Positions 12,018-20,175 are shown, numbered from the stretch's first letter. The stretch is 64,000 bases of DNA from Haematospirillum sp. H4485 (GCF_012102745.1 NZ_JAAVSY010000004.1:62001-126000); one strand, 5' to 3'. Notes: generated from the letters alone by a model not told the origin. Numbers and translations are program-made.

Positions 12018-12899
12018 TCAAAGGACGTGGGCATAAGCCTTGATCACATTCCCCAAACGCTCTTTCATCCCTTCGCGGGCCAAGCCAAAGGCAATATTGG
12101 CTTCTATAAACCCAACCTTGTCACCGCAATCAAACCGGGTTCCCTCGAACCGGTAGCCGTGCAAGGGAACCTGACCCACCGTAGCCGCAATGGCATCTGT
12201 CAACTGGATCTCCCCCCCGCTGCCCCGGGGTGTTTGCTCCAGAGTCCGCATGACGACGGGATCGAGGATATACCGGCCAATAACAGCCAGCGTCGACGGT
12301 GCCTGCTCCGGCACAGGCTTCTCCACCATGCCACGCGCACGGGCCAACCGGCCGCTCTCGCTTTCAATATCCAGAATACCGTACCGGTCTGTCCGATCGC
12401 GCGGAACATCTTCCACAGCCAGAACATTACCCCCACCCACACTGTTCCAAGCTTCGATCAACTGGCCGATACAGGGGCGATCGCTCATGACCAGATCATC
12501 GGGCAAAATAACGGCAAAGGGCTCATCACCGACAAACGAACGGGCACACCATACGGCATGGCCCAGTCCCTGTGGCTCCTGCTGCCGTGTGGAAACAATG
12601 GTACCCGGCTGGGGCATACCCCCCATCAGCTCATCCAGATGCTCATTCTTGCCTCTCTCGCGCAGCAGAGCTTCCAGCTCGGGAGCGTGATCGAAGTGAT
12701 CAACCAGAACAGCCTTTCCACGACCTGTCACGAACAGGCAGTACTCAATACCGGCTTTCCAAGCCTCTTCTACAGCATACTGTATCAGGGGCTTGTCAAC
12801 GACGGGCAGCATTTCCTTGGCCACCAGCTTGGTCGCAGGCAGGAAGCGGGTCCCCAAGCCAGCAACGGGAAAAACAGCTTTACGTACACGACGGGTCAT
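12018..12899 (-). CDS. galU: UTP-glucose-1-phosphate uridylyltransferase
   Basis: This 293-residue enzyme makes UDP-glucose from UTP and glucose-1-phosphate. The nucleotide-binding signature GLGTRFLPATK lies near residue 14 and the substrate lysine region KEMLPVVDKP follows. The start at 12899 is preceded by GATGAGGT; the open frame continues upstream to 12962 but lacks the family start. It is the first gene of the galU-ugd-pgm group, with 100 bases between galU and ugd. Confidence 0.95.
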   Translation of the reverse strand: MTRRVRKAVFPVAGLGTRFLPATKLVAKEMLPVVDKPLIQYAVEEAWKAGIEYCLFVTGRGKAVLVDHFDHAPELEALLRERGKNEHLDELMGGMPQPGTIVSTRQQEPQGLGHAVWCARSFVGDEPFAVILPDDLVMSDRPCIGQLIEAWNSVGGGNVLAVEDVPRDRTDRYGILDIESESGRLARARGMVEKPVPEQAPSTLAVIGRYILDPVVMRTLEQTPRGSGGEIQLTDAIAATVGQVPLHGYRFEGTRFDCGDKVGFIEANIAFGLAREGMKERLGNVIKAYAHVL

Positions 12900-12917
12900 C
12901 AGAACCTCATCTGGACT

Positions 12918-12923
12918 ATTATA
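12918..12923 (-). promoter_or_regulatory. Candidate -10 element upstream of galU
   Basis: A perfect TATAAT is read on the minus strand about 20 bases before the galU ATG. No good -35 element is visible at the expected distance, so the promoter call is weak. Confidence 0.3.
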
Positions 12924-13005
12924 CTCCCATGCCCTGCGCAGGAAATCCGGGGTACAACACACAAATACGCCAATGGCTCACAGAAAGCCCCGACACGGGA
13001 CCATC

Positions 13006-13024
13006 TTCTGCCATGACGGCAGAA
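13006..13024. other. Small perfect hairpin downstream of the J-domain gene
   Basis: The arms TTCTGCC (13006-13012) and GGCAGAA (13018-13024) are separated by five bases. The hairpin lies about 30 bases past the J-domain gene stop. There is no T-run on either strand, so terminator function is uncertain. Confidence 0.35.
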
Positions 13025-13051
13025 ACATGGCAACTGATCTTGGGGTATAAT

Positions 13052-13543
13052 TCATCCCCGGCATCTGGAATACCTGCCATTTTCCCCCTTCAGCAGAACC
13101 TGACGGGCCTCATTCAGGCGTGCGGCCAAATAGGTACTCCCGCCCTGATCTGGATGGAGCTTTCGAATCAACCTTAGATAAGAAGACTGAACAGATTCCC
13201 TACTAGGATTGGCAGGTAAATCCAGAACCCGCAAAGCCTCTGCACGGTCCATGGGGCTTGAGCCTGACGAAGAGCTTTCCTGCTTTGGAACGCAATCAGG
13301 ATCCAGCTCCACCAACAAAGATCGCAAAAACGAGAAAATCCAAGGGGCCACAAGCAGCAAACCAGCCAGAGCTACTACAAGCCGTCCACTGGCTGCCAGC
13401 AAAACACATATCAAGAGAGAGGATACGAGACATGCAATCCTGACGGATCTGGAACCACAGGGCCGAGCCGGACTCCTGATCATCCACCCACACGCTATCA
13501 GCAGAAACAGGCACGACAGGATCACTGGAACAAAAAGCACCAT
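13052..13543 (-). CDS. Membrane-anchored J-domain protein, Tim14/Pam18-like
   Basis: This 163-residue protein has about three hydrophobic segments in the first 75 residues (near 1-22, 30-50 and 52-75). A J domain occupies the last 60, with the HPD motif in KLHPDQGGS. The stretch HPDQGGSTYLAARLNEAR closely resembles the end of mitochondrial Pam18/Tim14 (HPD-x-GGS-xx-LA-xx-INEA as recalled), not DnaJ itself. A J protein stimulates the ATPase of an Hsp70 partner; the partner here is unknown. The start at 13543, with a G-rich site, lies 16 bases after the mipZ stop. Longer in-frame starts would overlap mipZ. It is probably cotranscribed with mipZ. Confidence 0.8.
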   Translation of the reverse strand: MVLFVPVILSCLFLLIACGWMIRSPARPCGSRSVRIACLVSSLLICVLLAASGRLVVALAGLLLVAPWIFSFLRSLLVELDPDCVPKQESSSSGSSPMDRAEALRVLDLPANPSRESVQSSYLRLIRKLHPDQGGSTYLAARLNEARQVLLKGENGRYSRCRG

Positions 13544-13559
13544 GAACTGCCCCCATCCA

Positions 13560-14366
13560 TCACCCGGCAACAGCCATATGAGCCCTGCCAATCGCATCAA
13601 GAAGCGCTCGCAGTTCCTGCTTTGCCGCAACATGCGACATACTCATTTCCAGCGCAACGCCATCCTTGTTCAGATCCAGCAGCGTCAAACCGGACAGGAA
13701 CAGCTCGCGGTATATCACCCGCTCCCCCAAGCCACGAATACTGACAAAGCGCAAACGCTGCGACAATTCTTCGACCAAGCGCTCCATCTCGACCTTGTTA
13801 CGTGCAGCAAGATGGGACAAGCGGTTACGCAGGACCACCCAGGCAATCTGCCCGCCATCACGGGCAGCGCGGCGCTTCTTGATCTCGAACACCATGGAAG
13901 AATAGTGGCTGAAGCCCTTGATAGTCAGTGTCTCGGGATCAACCCGGGCCAAAACATCAAGATCGATGAAACTGTCATTGAGCGGGGTAATCAATGTATC
14001 GGCATAGGAATGGCCAGCCCGGGACAAATAGGTATCAGCGCCGGGCGTATCAATGATCACTGTGTCACAACGCGTCCGCAGATCATCAACAATCGCCTTC
14101 AGCTTAGCCTCATCCAAAGCCTGGTTTCCGCTCAACAGCAAAGGGTAATGCTCCGGCATCGGCAGAGAAACGGCGTGGCGGCATGCATAGGCACGACGAT
14201 TTTCTATGTAGCGAGTTAGCGTCGCCTGGCGGGCATCAAGATCAATGGTCCCGACCCTTAGCCCACCGCGGAGCAAACTGACGATCAGGTGCATGGAGAC
14301 TGTTGATTTACCCGACCCCCCCTTCTCGTTACCAACGACGATAATATGAGCCGAGGACTGGACCAT
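13560..14366 (-). CDS. mipZ: Division-site regulator MipZ (ParA/MinD-type ATPase)
   Basis: This 268-residue ATPase forms a gradient from the chromosome poles and inhibits FtsZ assembly away from midcell in alphaproteobacteria. The deviant Walker A motif NEKGGSGKST has signature K15 and catalytic K20. The switch region DLDARQATLTRYIENR near residue 42 matches MipZ rather than Soj/ParA. IIDTPG is the Walker B region. The long helical region after residue 160 is typical. No parB is nearby; in this family MipZ is usually unlinked from parAB. Confidence 0.92.
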   Translation of the reverse strand: MVQSSAHIIVVGNEKGGSGKSTVSMHLIVSLLRGGLRVGTIDLDARQATLTRYIENRRAYACRHAVSLPMPEHYPLLLSGNQALDEAKLKAIVDDLRTRCDTVIIDTPGADTYLSRAGHSYADTLITPLNDSFIDLDVLARVDPETLTIKGFSHYSSMVFEIKKRRAARDGGQIAWVVLRNRLSHLAARNKVEMERLVEELSQRLRFVSIRGLGERVIYRELFLSGLTLLDLNKDGVALEMSMSHVAAKQELRALLDAIGRAHMAVAG

Positions 14367-14533
14367 GCGCTATCCCGATTGATTTCAGGACCACCCATCA
14401 CTGTGGTACCCGATACGATTTTCCCGACGGCACACGACTTGCTTCCTGAATTCAATCAAGGGACAAACCAGAAGGCCGCACTGTGGCAGGACTTTACAGC
14501 CGTCTTCCGGATGGCGCAATGCTCCTGCCAAGC

Positions 14534-14563
14534 TTGCCCAAATGAACATCGTCTTGATATAAC
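14534..14563 (+). promoter_or_regulatory. Candidate promoter for the 14617 gene
   Basis: TTGCCC at 14534-14539 and TATAAC at 14558-14563, 18 bases apart, resemble a sigma-70 promoter. They lie about 50 bases before the ATG at 14617, in the region where mipZ and this gene diverge. Confidence 0.35.
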
Positions 14564-14616
14564 GCGCACACATAATAAACCTTTTGTAAGAAAAACGCGC
14601 TGGAGATGCAGATTTC

Positions 14617-15165
14617 ATGGCCATTACCCTGGAGGCACGCCACTCCTCGGTCACCCGCGAACCATTGGAAATAGGCCGTTTTCTCGACCAGCTTGAAAGG
14701 CGCATCCATTTTCTGTCTGACATAGCCGAGAATGTTTGCCGACGCGCCCAGTCTCCGGGAACCGAGGTCCTGCGCTTTACAGAGTACACGCGCTGCCGGG
14801 ATCGGGCGTCGGAATGCTGGGCTTTTGCCATCATCATCGATCGCAGGCTGCAGGATTATGACGGCCTGGACAGAGGCAAACTTCTTGAGCGATTCAACCG
14901 CTTGTCTGTTGATATATGGGCTATTCTTCTTCGGGCATCCCTGACCTTTCTGACCGCTCTTTCCAATGAGCCTCATCTTCCCCTGGGATCACGGGACATT
15001 TTCCTGCGGGAAATTCGCACCCTTCACGACACCCACCGCCTGCTCTCAAAACCCCGTTATGCCAAACTACTTGACGAGGCAGCTCACAAGAGCCGCAGAA
15101 AAGCCTCACAAATCCTGAACGAAATCATCGCACGCGCCCCTTCCCTGCTCGACTTTGGGGTCTGA
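14617..15165 (+). CDS. Hypothetical helical protein
   Basis: This 182-residue protein is not recognised. It has no signal peptide and no clear membrane segment; WAILLRASLTFLTAL (about 108-122) is hydrophobic but short. Predicted character is mostly helical, with many Arg and Glu residues. A ribosome site TGGAGA lies upstream of the ATG. It diverges from mipZ and lies upstream of a secreted glycosidase-like gene. Codon use looks like that of its neighbours, so it is probably a real lineage gene. Confidence 0.7.
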   Translation: MAITLEARHSSVTREPLEIGRFLDQLERRIHFLSDIAENVCRRAQSPGTEVLRFTEYTRCRDRASECWAFAIIIDRRLQDYDGLDRGKLLERFNRLSVDIWAILLRASLTFLTALSNEPHLPLGSRDIFLREIRTLHDTHRLLSKPRYAKLLDEAAHKSRRKASQILNEIIARAPSLLDFGV

Positions 15166-15317
15166 AGTCCGGCGCAAAAGACAAGAGACGAACAGACAAA
15201 CATTCCTTCAGGACAATATGCAACGTAGACGGACTCTTCATGCGGTGTAACATAGCACCAGAGAAGAAAACCGTGGCTCTGACCCGGGCATACAGCATCC
15301 CCGTAAAGGAAAGCCTT

Positions 15318-16427
15318 ATGCATAATAGCCTGTACCGGTCTCTGGCAATTCTGGCAGCCCTTCTGGCAGGAACTGGCATCAACACGCCGGCATCCCTTGC
15401 CCAGACAACACCCGTTCCCCCGGGCAGTATACGGGTTGATGGCCGTATCTTGGGCGAAAGCGCCCCCCCCGCACCCAACGAACCACCCCTGGTCATTCCT
15501 GATTTTCGGAATGCCATGCGTGACATGATCGTTTCACTGGGGGAATATGCCCATACACGCGACAGCCACTTTATCGTCTTGGTCCGCCAAGGCTTGGGCT
15601 TGTTGATGAAGAGCGAACGCGAAGCCAAGATCGAGCGCATGACCCTGGAACAGGATACCGGCCCGGTTCCACCGACGCCCGAGCCGGCCGGAACTTTCAA
15701 CCGTCGCCTTGTCCAAAGTCTTGATGGCGTGGTTGTTGATGGTCAGTTCTGTACTGAAGAGCCAACAGCATCCCCGGGATTTATTGCAGCCCTGCATGAT
15801 ATTGGTCTGAACATCCTGACCATTGACCATTGCGGAACATCCGACGCAGCCGAGAAGGCCCTGCGGACCGCACAAACACAGCGTATTGTGGCCCATACAG
15901 ATTCGGGAACAGGCCCCTTGGCCGGACCAGGGCCGATGGTGCTTGCCGGTAACAATCCACAGGGCGTCAACTCCTTGGCCCAAGCCACCAACGCACTGTT
16001 TGTTGAAGGCAATAGCAGTGAAGGCAGCAAAGAGCTGTGGCTGATTCGCCTACGGGACACAAACCATGATGTTCTGGTGATCGACCCGTTCTGGAGGGAC
16101 CGCATCCCCCTGTCTGCAGCAGACGTTGCAAGCCTGCGACTGAAACAGACCGGGTTCAGGCGCCTTGTTCTGGCCCGCCTGCACCTCAGCCAGGCTGCCG
16201 ATACCCGTTACTACTGGAACAATGACTGGAAGATCAACGATCCCAAATGGCTGACCGGACCCGTCCCGGGGAAACCCGGGACTTATGTAGTCGCCTATTG
16301 GGAAAAAGAATGGCGCGAGCTTGTCGGAAAAATGTTTAACGGGATGATGGACCTGGGGTTTGACGGCATTGTGCTGGAAGGTGCCGATGCCTATGCCCCC
16401 ATGGAAAGTAAAATATTCATCAAGTGA
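15318..16427 (+). CDS. Secreted protein resembling GH114/TM1410 glycosidases
   Basis: This 369-residue protein begins with a signal peptide (about 1-28, ending in a SLA-type site), so it is exported. The body has TIM-barrel-like segments: an N-terminal helical region, LNILTIDH, ELWLIRLR, VLVIDPFWRD, RRLVLARLHLSQA and GFDGIVLEGADAY. This order resembles endo-alpha-1,4-polygalactosaminidase-like GH114 and TM1410 proteins; the assignment is by general pattern and is not certain. The start at 15318 follows AAGGAAAG; an in-frame start at 15240 would bury the signal peptide. The 3' end faces the oxygenase-like gene, 18 bases away. Confidence 0.65.
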   Translation: MHNSLYRSLAILAALLAGTGINTPASLAQTTPVPPGSIRVDGRILGESAPPAPNEPPLVIPDFRNAMRDMIVSLGEYAHTRDSHFIVLVRQGLGLLMKSEREAKIERMTLEQDTGPVPPTPEPAGTFNRRLVQSLDGVVVDGQFCTEEPTASPGFIAALHDIGLNILTIDHCGTSDAAEKALRTAQTQRIVAHTDSGTGPLAGPGPMVLAGNNPQGVNSLAQATNALFVEGNSSEGSKELWLIRLRDTNHDVLVIDPFWRDRIPLSAADVASLRLKQTGFRRLVLARLHLSQAADTRYYWNNDWKINDPKWLTGPVPGKPGTYVVAYWEKEWRELVGKMFNGMMDLGFDGIVLEGADAYAPMESKIFIK

Positions 16428-16445
16428 ACAGGAAGGTTTCTGGCC

Positions 16446-17408
16446 TCAGGAGTTGGGAAGACAGCACGCTTTCATACGCAGATCCCCTGCTTGGCCCAGC
16501 GCTTGGTCATACTCCTTGGACAAGCGCGCAACCAGCTCGGAAACAGTCGGAATATCCTGAATACAGGATACACCCTGCCCAGCAGACCACACAGTTTTCC
16601 ATGCCTTTGCTTCACTGCCAATATCCTTGAGGCCCGCACCATGGTCTACTGGCAGACGATCCGGATCAAGACCGGCTGCGACCAAAGATGGACGCATAAA
16701 ATTAGCAGGAATACCGGAAATGGCTGGCGTATAGACAATATCTTCCGCAGCAGAATCAACGACCATATCCTTGTAGGATGGTTCAACAGCACATTCGTGG
16801 GTGGCAATAAAGCGGGTTCCCATATAAGCAAGATCAGCCCCCAGAAGACGCGCTGCGGCAATCTGCTCGCCGGTCGAAAGTGCACCGGCAAGAAGAAGGG
16901 TCCCGGTAAAAAACTGGCGTACTTCCCACAGCAAGGCAAAAGGATTGATAGTTCCGGCATGCCCCCCCGCACCCGCTGCTACCAGAATCAATCCATCAAC
17001 ACCCGATTCAGCCGCCTTTCTGGCGTGGCGCACCGTTGTGACATCGTGAAAAACAACGCCACCATAAGCGTGCACTTTATCAATCACATCCCTTACAGCC
17101 CCCAAGGATGTAATCACAACCGGCACCCGATGGCGGATAACCATTTCAAGATCAGCCTGCAGACGGGGGTTGGTGCGGTGGACTATCAGGTTAACGCCAA
17201 AGGGAGCTTCTGCAGCCCCCAGCGAAGAGTTCAGCGTCTCGAGCCAGCTGGCAAAACCCTCTGTCGTACGCTGGTTCAGGGCTGGAAAAGTCCCCACAAT
17301 ACCGGCACGGCAACAGGCAAGAACCAGATCCGGGCCTGATGCCAGAAACATGGGAGCAGCCACAACAGGCAACTGCAAACGTCCTTGCAAAAGATCTGGC
17401 AGCGGCAT
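16446..17408 (-). CDS. Nitronate monooxygenase-like flavoprotein (2-nitropropane dioxygenase family)
   Basis: This 320-residue FMN-dependent TIM-barrel protein begins LPVVAAPMFLASGPDLVLA, the family's first strand and flavin contact. GVNLIVH, GLILVAAGAGGHAG and GADLAYMGTRF are the further flavin-binding strands. Members oxidise nitronates such as propionate-3-nitronate; some are enoyl-ACP reductase relatives, so the substrate is inferred. The start at 17408 was chosen for the purine-rich site GGGGAAGGG; an in-frame ATG at 17438 has none. Confidence 0.88.
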   Translation of the reverse strand: MPLPDLLQGRLQLPVVAAPMFLASGPDLVLACCRAGIVGTFPALNQRTTEGFASWLETLNSSLGAAEAPFGVNLIVHRTNPRLQADLEMVIRHRVPVVITSLGAVRDVIDKVHAYGGVVFHDVTTVRHARKAAESGVDGLILVAAGAGGHAGTINPFALLWEVRQFFTGTLLLAGALSTGEQIAAARLLGADLAYMGTRFIATHECAVEPSYKDMVVDSAAEDIVYTPAISGIPANFMRPSLVAAGLDPDRLPVDHGAGLKDIGSEAKAWKTVWSAGQGVSCIQDIPTVSELVARLSKEYDQALGQAGDLRMKACCLPNS

Positions 17409-17633
17409 GATCCCTTCCCCCTGATAGTCCTGCATCACCGGATAGCAAGGCTACACGTCTCCCCAAATACAAGCCAGCCCTGTTATGCAGGACAAGATCA
17501 ATGTCAGTAAAAACAGAAGGTAAGACTTGCCTTTCCAGAACCCGGTCCACAGGGTGTTGAAATTCAGTTAGGGGCAAGGCTGTTGCACACCACTGCCTAG
17601 TTTTTCAATACCCTGTTCGTTACATCACTGCTT
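17409..17633. other. Intergenic region between nitronate monooxygenase-like gene and aph
   Basis: These 225 bases hold the promoter region of the oxygenase-like gene on one side and the 3' flank of the phosphotransferase gene on the other. No transposon end, direct repeat or RNA gene was recognised. Confidence 0.35.
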
Positions 17634-18449
17634 TCAGAAAAATTCGTCCAGCATCAGATGAAATTGCAGTTTCCGCCAGTCTGGGTTGGGAATGCCATAC
17701 TGCTGAAAAAGTCTCTCCTGCAATGAAGGCGAAAACTTCCCAAGACCCCTCCAGAGTATAGAAAGGTCTTGGTAGCGATCAGCAATACCAACCTGCCCAA
17801 CATCAATACAGCCGATCACTCTACCCTCACAAACAAGAAGATTATCAAGTGAAAAATCGCCATGTGTAACAACGAGTTCAGGTGAGAACGGCAAAAGGGT
17901 ATGCATTTCTTCCCAGACCTGCTCGACTGCCCAGCCTTGTCGCTCCTCATCAAAGTCATCGGCATCGACCAAACCAGCGTTGATTCGTTGCTGTGCCAGA
18001 GCAAGCCGAAAGATGTGACCACTGTTAAAGGGGCAACTACTCACAGGAACAGCATGAAGCCTGCGCAGAAATTCTGCCAGTGCATCAACAAGATCGATAC
18101 GTGCATCAGGATATGCCTCCAACATCTGGTAAACAGTTCTTCCGGGCATTGCTGTCGTCAGCAGCCACGCCTCATCAGCGGTACGGGTAAAATGTGCAAT
18201 CGCTGGAAGAGGCATGCAAGCAGCCAACCAGCTCAGTCTAACCATTTCGCTTGCAATATCGTCCGCAACCGTACTTTTACCATATTTCAGGTATAGTTCA
18301 GGGGCATGTGTTTTACCGTACAGGTGATAGATGGCCGCGCCAGACTGACCAACGTTATCCCGCGCCCAATTGTATCCTTCTAATTCCTCACGCAGGACTG
18401 AAGGCAACCGAGCAGCTGAACAAACCTCTTCCCGTTGAGTATACCCCAC
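17634..18449 (-). CDS. Aminoglycoside O-phosphotransferase, APH(3')-I-like
   Basis: This 271-residue kinase phosphorylates the 3'-hydroxyl of aminoglycosides such as kanamycin and neomycin in its best-known relatives. As recalled, APH(3')-Ia is also 271 residues and aligns without gaps. Shared blocks include WARDNVGQSGA, FLRRLH, CPFNS, GIADRYQDL and the last twelve residues KLQFHLMLDEFF. The catalytic loop VTHGDFSLDN and the metal motif CIDVG are intact, so it should be active. The start is GTG, with AGGAG seven bases upstream. Two hand-counted 60-base rows in the gene have 29 and 30 G+C against 36 and 38 in neighbouring genes. The 5' flank is strongly AT-rich. This suggests acquisition, though no mobile element is seen. 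Confidence 0.93.
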   Translation of the reverse strand: MGYTQREEVCSAARLPSVLREELEGYNWARDNVGQSGAAIYHLYGKTHAPELYLKYGKSTVADDIASEMVRLSWLAACMPLPAIAHFTRTADEAWLLTTAMPGRTVYQMLEAYPDARIDLVDALAEFLRRLHAVPVSSCPFNSGHIFRLALAQQRINAGLVDADDFDEERQGWAVEQVWEEMHTLLPFSPELVVTHGDFSLDNLLVCEGRVIGCIDVGQVGIADRYQDLSILWRGLGKFSPSLQERLFQQYGIPNPDWRKLQFHLMLDEFF

Positions 18450-18470
18450 AAAATGCTCCTGAAAGATCTC

Positions 18471-18485
18471 GCACAGTTAATGTGC
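18471..18485. other. Small hairpin in the aph 5' flank
   Basis: GCACA (18471-18475) and TGTGC (18481-18485) form a 5-bp stem with a 5-base loop, inside a 60-base row with only 16 G+C. It lies between a possible promoter (CTGACA, 18 bases, TTTAAT on the minus strand) and the ribosome site. A regulatory role is possible but unsupported. Confidence 0.3.
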
Positions 18486-18550
18486 AATTAAATATAAAAT
18501 GATAATGTCATGTCAGGCTAAATAACAAAAAAACCTCGATCTGCCGCATA

Positions 18551-18578
18551 ATAAGAGCCCCGACACAAGGCCGGGGCT
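18551..18578 (-). terminator. Terminator after the HPt gene
   Basis: The stem AGCCCCG (18556-18562) pairs with CGGGGCT (18572-18578). On the minus strand it is followed by CTTATTAT. It lies 30 bases past the HPt stop and upstream of aph, so it separates the two transcripts. Confidence 0.6.
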
Positions 18579-18607
18579 GGATTACAACAACAGTGAGGAA
18601 TGACCGG

Positions 18608-19231
18608 TTACCCACCCTTCAGGGTTTTGGTCAAGGTTGCTTCCAGACCGCTGATCATATTCTCACCTGCACGACCGCCATCACCTTGCATGCGCCCTGA
18701 AATCACCAGACGCAAGGCATCGACGTGAACCTTGATCACAGCGAGATAACTGGAACGCCAGTCATTCTCCAGCTTCTCTATCAAACGACACAGCATGTTT
18801 CCAATGACGGTTACCAAACCATACCCGAAACTTCCCCCCTGCCCTTTCATGTCATGAGCCAGCGAGAAAAGCTCGCGCAGGACGGGCTTGGCTTCGGCCG
18901 GTGGCGTTTTTTCCAGACGCTCATAGAGATCCTGCAAACGCTGCAGATCTTCCCCCGCCCAAGTAAGATAATCACCGGCCATAGACGTCATGACCTTCTC
19001 CGCACGATCCAGCATTTCCGGACTGACGCCCGAAGCAGAAACAGAAACCTTGTCCTTGATTTTGTGAGGTGGCTGAACAACCTCAACGCCCGTACGGGAT
19101 AAAGCTGCGGCTTTGGCATCTGCCAGCTGGCGAAGCATCTCCTCCAGCTCTTCCGGGCTGACGGGAGGACGTTCCACCTCCTCCTCGCCAACGGATGATG
19201 CCTGGTTATTCTGCTTCTTTTCAGTCGTCAC
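18608..19231 (-). CDS. Histidine phosphotransfer (HPt) domain protein
   Basis: This 207-residue protein has a charged, probably disordered N-terminal part (1-60) and a C-terminal HPt-like four-helix domain. The phosphoacceptor motif is LAHDMKGQGGSFGY, with H126. HPt proteins pass phosphate between a receiver and a histidine kinase. The start is GTG at 19231 with AGGAGG seven bases upstream; an in-frame ATG at 19312 would overlap the upstream gene. The response-regulator gene lies 58 bases upstream on the same strand, so the two probably work together. No sensor kinase is in the window. Confidence 0.85.
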   Translation of the reverse strand: MTTEKKQNNQASSVGEEEVERPPVSPEELEEMLRQLADAKAAALSRTGVEVVQPPHKIKDKVSVSASGVSPEMLDRAEKVMTSMAGDYLTWAGEDLQRLQDLYERLEKTPPAEAKPVLRELFSLAHDMKGQGGSFGYGLVTVIGNMLCRLIEKLENDWRSSYLAVIKVHVDALRLVISGRMQGDGGRAGENMISGLEATLTKTLKGG

Positions 19232-19289
19232 GCTCGGGCCTCCTGTTCCGAAAATTCGGTTACATGGGGCGATAATGGCAGAAAGTTTC

Positions 19290-19859
19290 TTATCCGCCCA
19301 GAAGAGCTTCAACCTCAGACTGGCTCAGGCCTCCATCCTCAACCTGATCCACAGCCTGCTTGATCGCTTCCTGGTTGACCTTGCGCCGCTCCGGTCCCTT
19401 CCAGTCAATCTGGCGGCGGCGCCGATCCGGGCCAAAGTAGAGACCCGCACGTACAAAGGGGCGCGGACGCTCGATAATCGACCGTATACGCGAATAAAGC
19501 CCCTTGGCCGAAATTGGCTTGGCCAAAAATTCGTGGATACCGGAATCACGGGCTTCAATCACCCGGTGCATTTCCGTATGCCCTGTCAGCATAATAATCG
19601 GGACAAACGGGTTTGGGCTGTCCTTGCCGGTCCGCACCAGACGCACAAAGTCCAGTCCGTCCAACGGGGACATATTCCAGTCGCAGATAATAACGTCGGC
19701 CGGAAAATGGCGCAATTCCTTGAAGGCATCGGCACCATCTGCGGCTTCGTGAACGTTCTTGGATCCAAGGGCATGCAGCAAGGTCTTGACCAACGCACGC
19801 ATGTGCTTGTTGTCATCCACGACAAGGAAGTTGAGGCGATCCAGGTTATAACCGCTCAT
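19290..19859 (-). CDS. CheY-like response regulator with Arg-rich tail and FliM-like C-terminal motif
   Basis: This 189-residue protein has a complete receiver domain (1-125): acidic pair D15-D16, phosphoacceptor D60 in VIICDWNM, T92 and K114. There is no DNA-binding domain. After residue 135 comes an Arg-rich tail (YFGPDRRRRQ, then GPERRK), and the last residues read GGLSQSEVEALLGG. That ending matches the LSQxEIDALL motif at the FliM N-terminus that binds phosphorylated CheY. The protein may act on the motor or bind another CheY; this is inference. AAAGGG precedes the ATG. The HPt gene follows. Confidence 0.9.
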   Translation of the reverse strand: MSGYNLDRLNFLVVDDNKHMRALVKTLLHALGSKNVHEAADGADAFKELRHFPADVIICDWNMSPLDGLDFVRLVRTGKDSPNPFVPIIMLTGHTEMHRVIEARDSGIHEFLAKPISAKGLYSRIRSIIERPRPFVRAGLYFGPDRRRRQIDWKGPERRKVNQEAIKQAVDQVEDGGLSQSEVEALLGG

Positions 19860-20175
19860 CCGCTACCCTTTCTGCCGCCTCGCCCCGCGTGGGGGATTCG
19901 GGGCTGCCATACTCCGGCGCCACCAGAAGATCCGGGCAGAATCAACCCTGGACCCACATAGTCTGGCCGATTATCAAAGAGACTGTATGTAAAGTCTATG
20001 TCATACCAACGGACCATGGCTGGCCAGACTACGCTTCACGGGCCAAATCCAGCCCAAAAAGCCCCCTGCACATCCGGCTCTCAGACACATAATCCGGCAA
20101 CACGAGGAAACACAGGCCCATACCCCCCTTCAGGCCATAACACCCTGCTGTAGCAGGGATGCACTTGCACCCGAC
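19860..20175. other. Intergenic region with a spaced inverted repeat
   Basis: No gene is supported. TAGTCTGGCC (19959-19968) is repeated inverted as GGCCAGACTA (20022-20031), 53 bases away. A small hairpin (20143-20158, CCCTGC with GCAGGG) lies just past the stop of the minus-strand gene that follows and may help end its transcript. Confidence 0.4.

Noticed and set aside
17540-17633. Possible insertion-sequence remnant (ggctgttgcaca) beside aph
   Set aside because: The resemblance to IS6-type ends is only a few bases. No matching second end, direct repeat or transposase trace was found.
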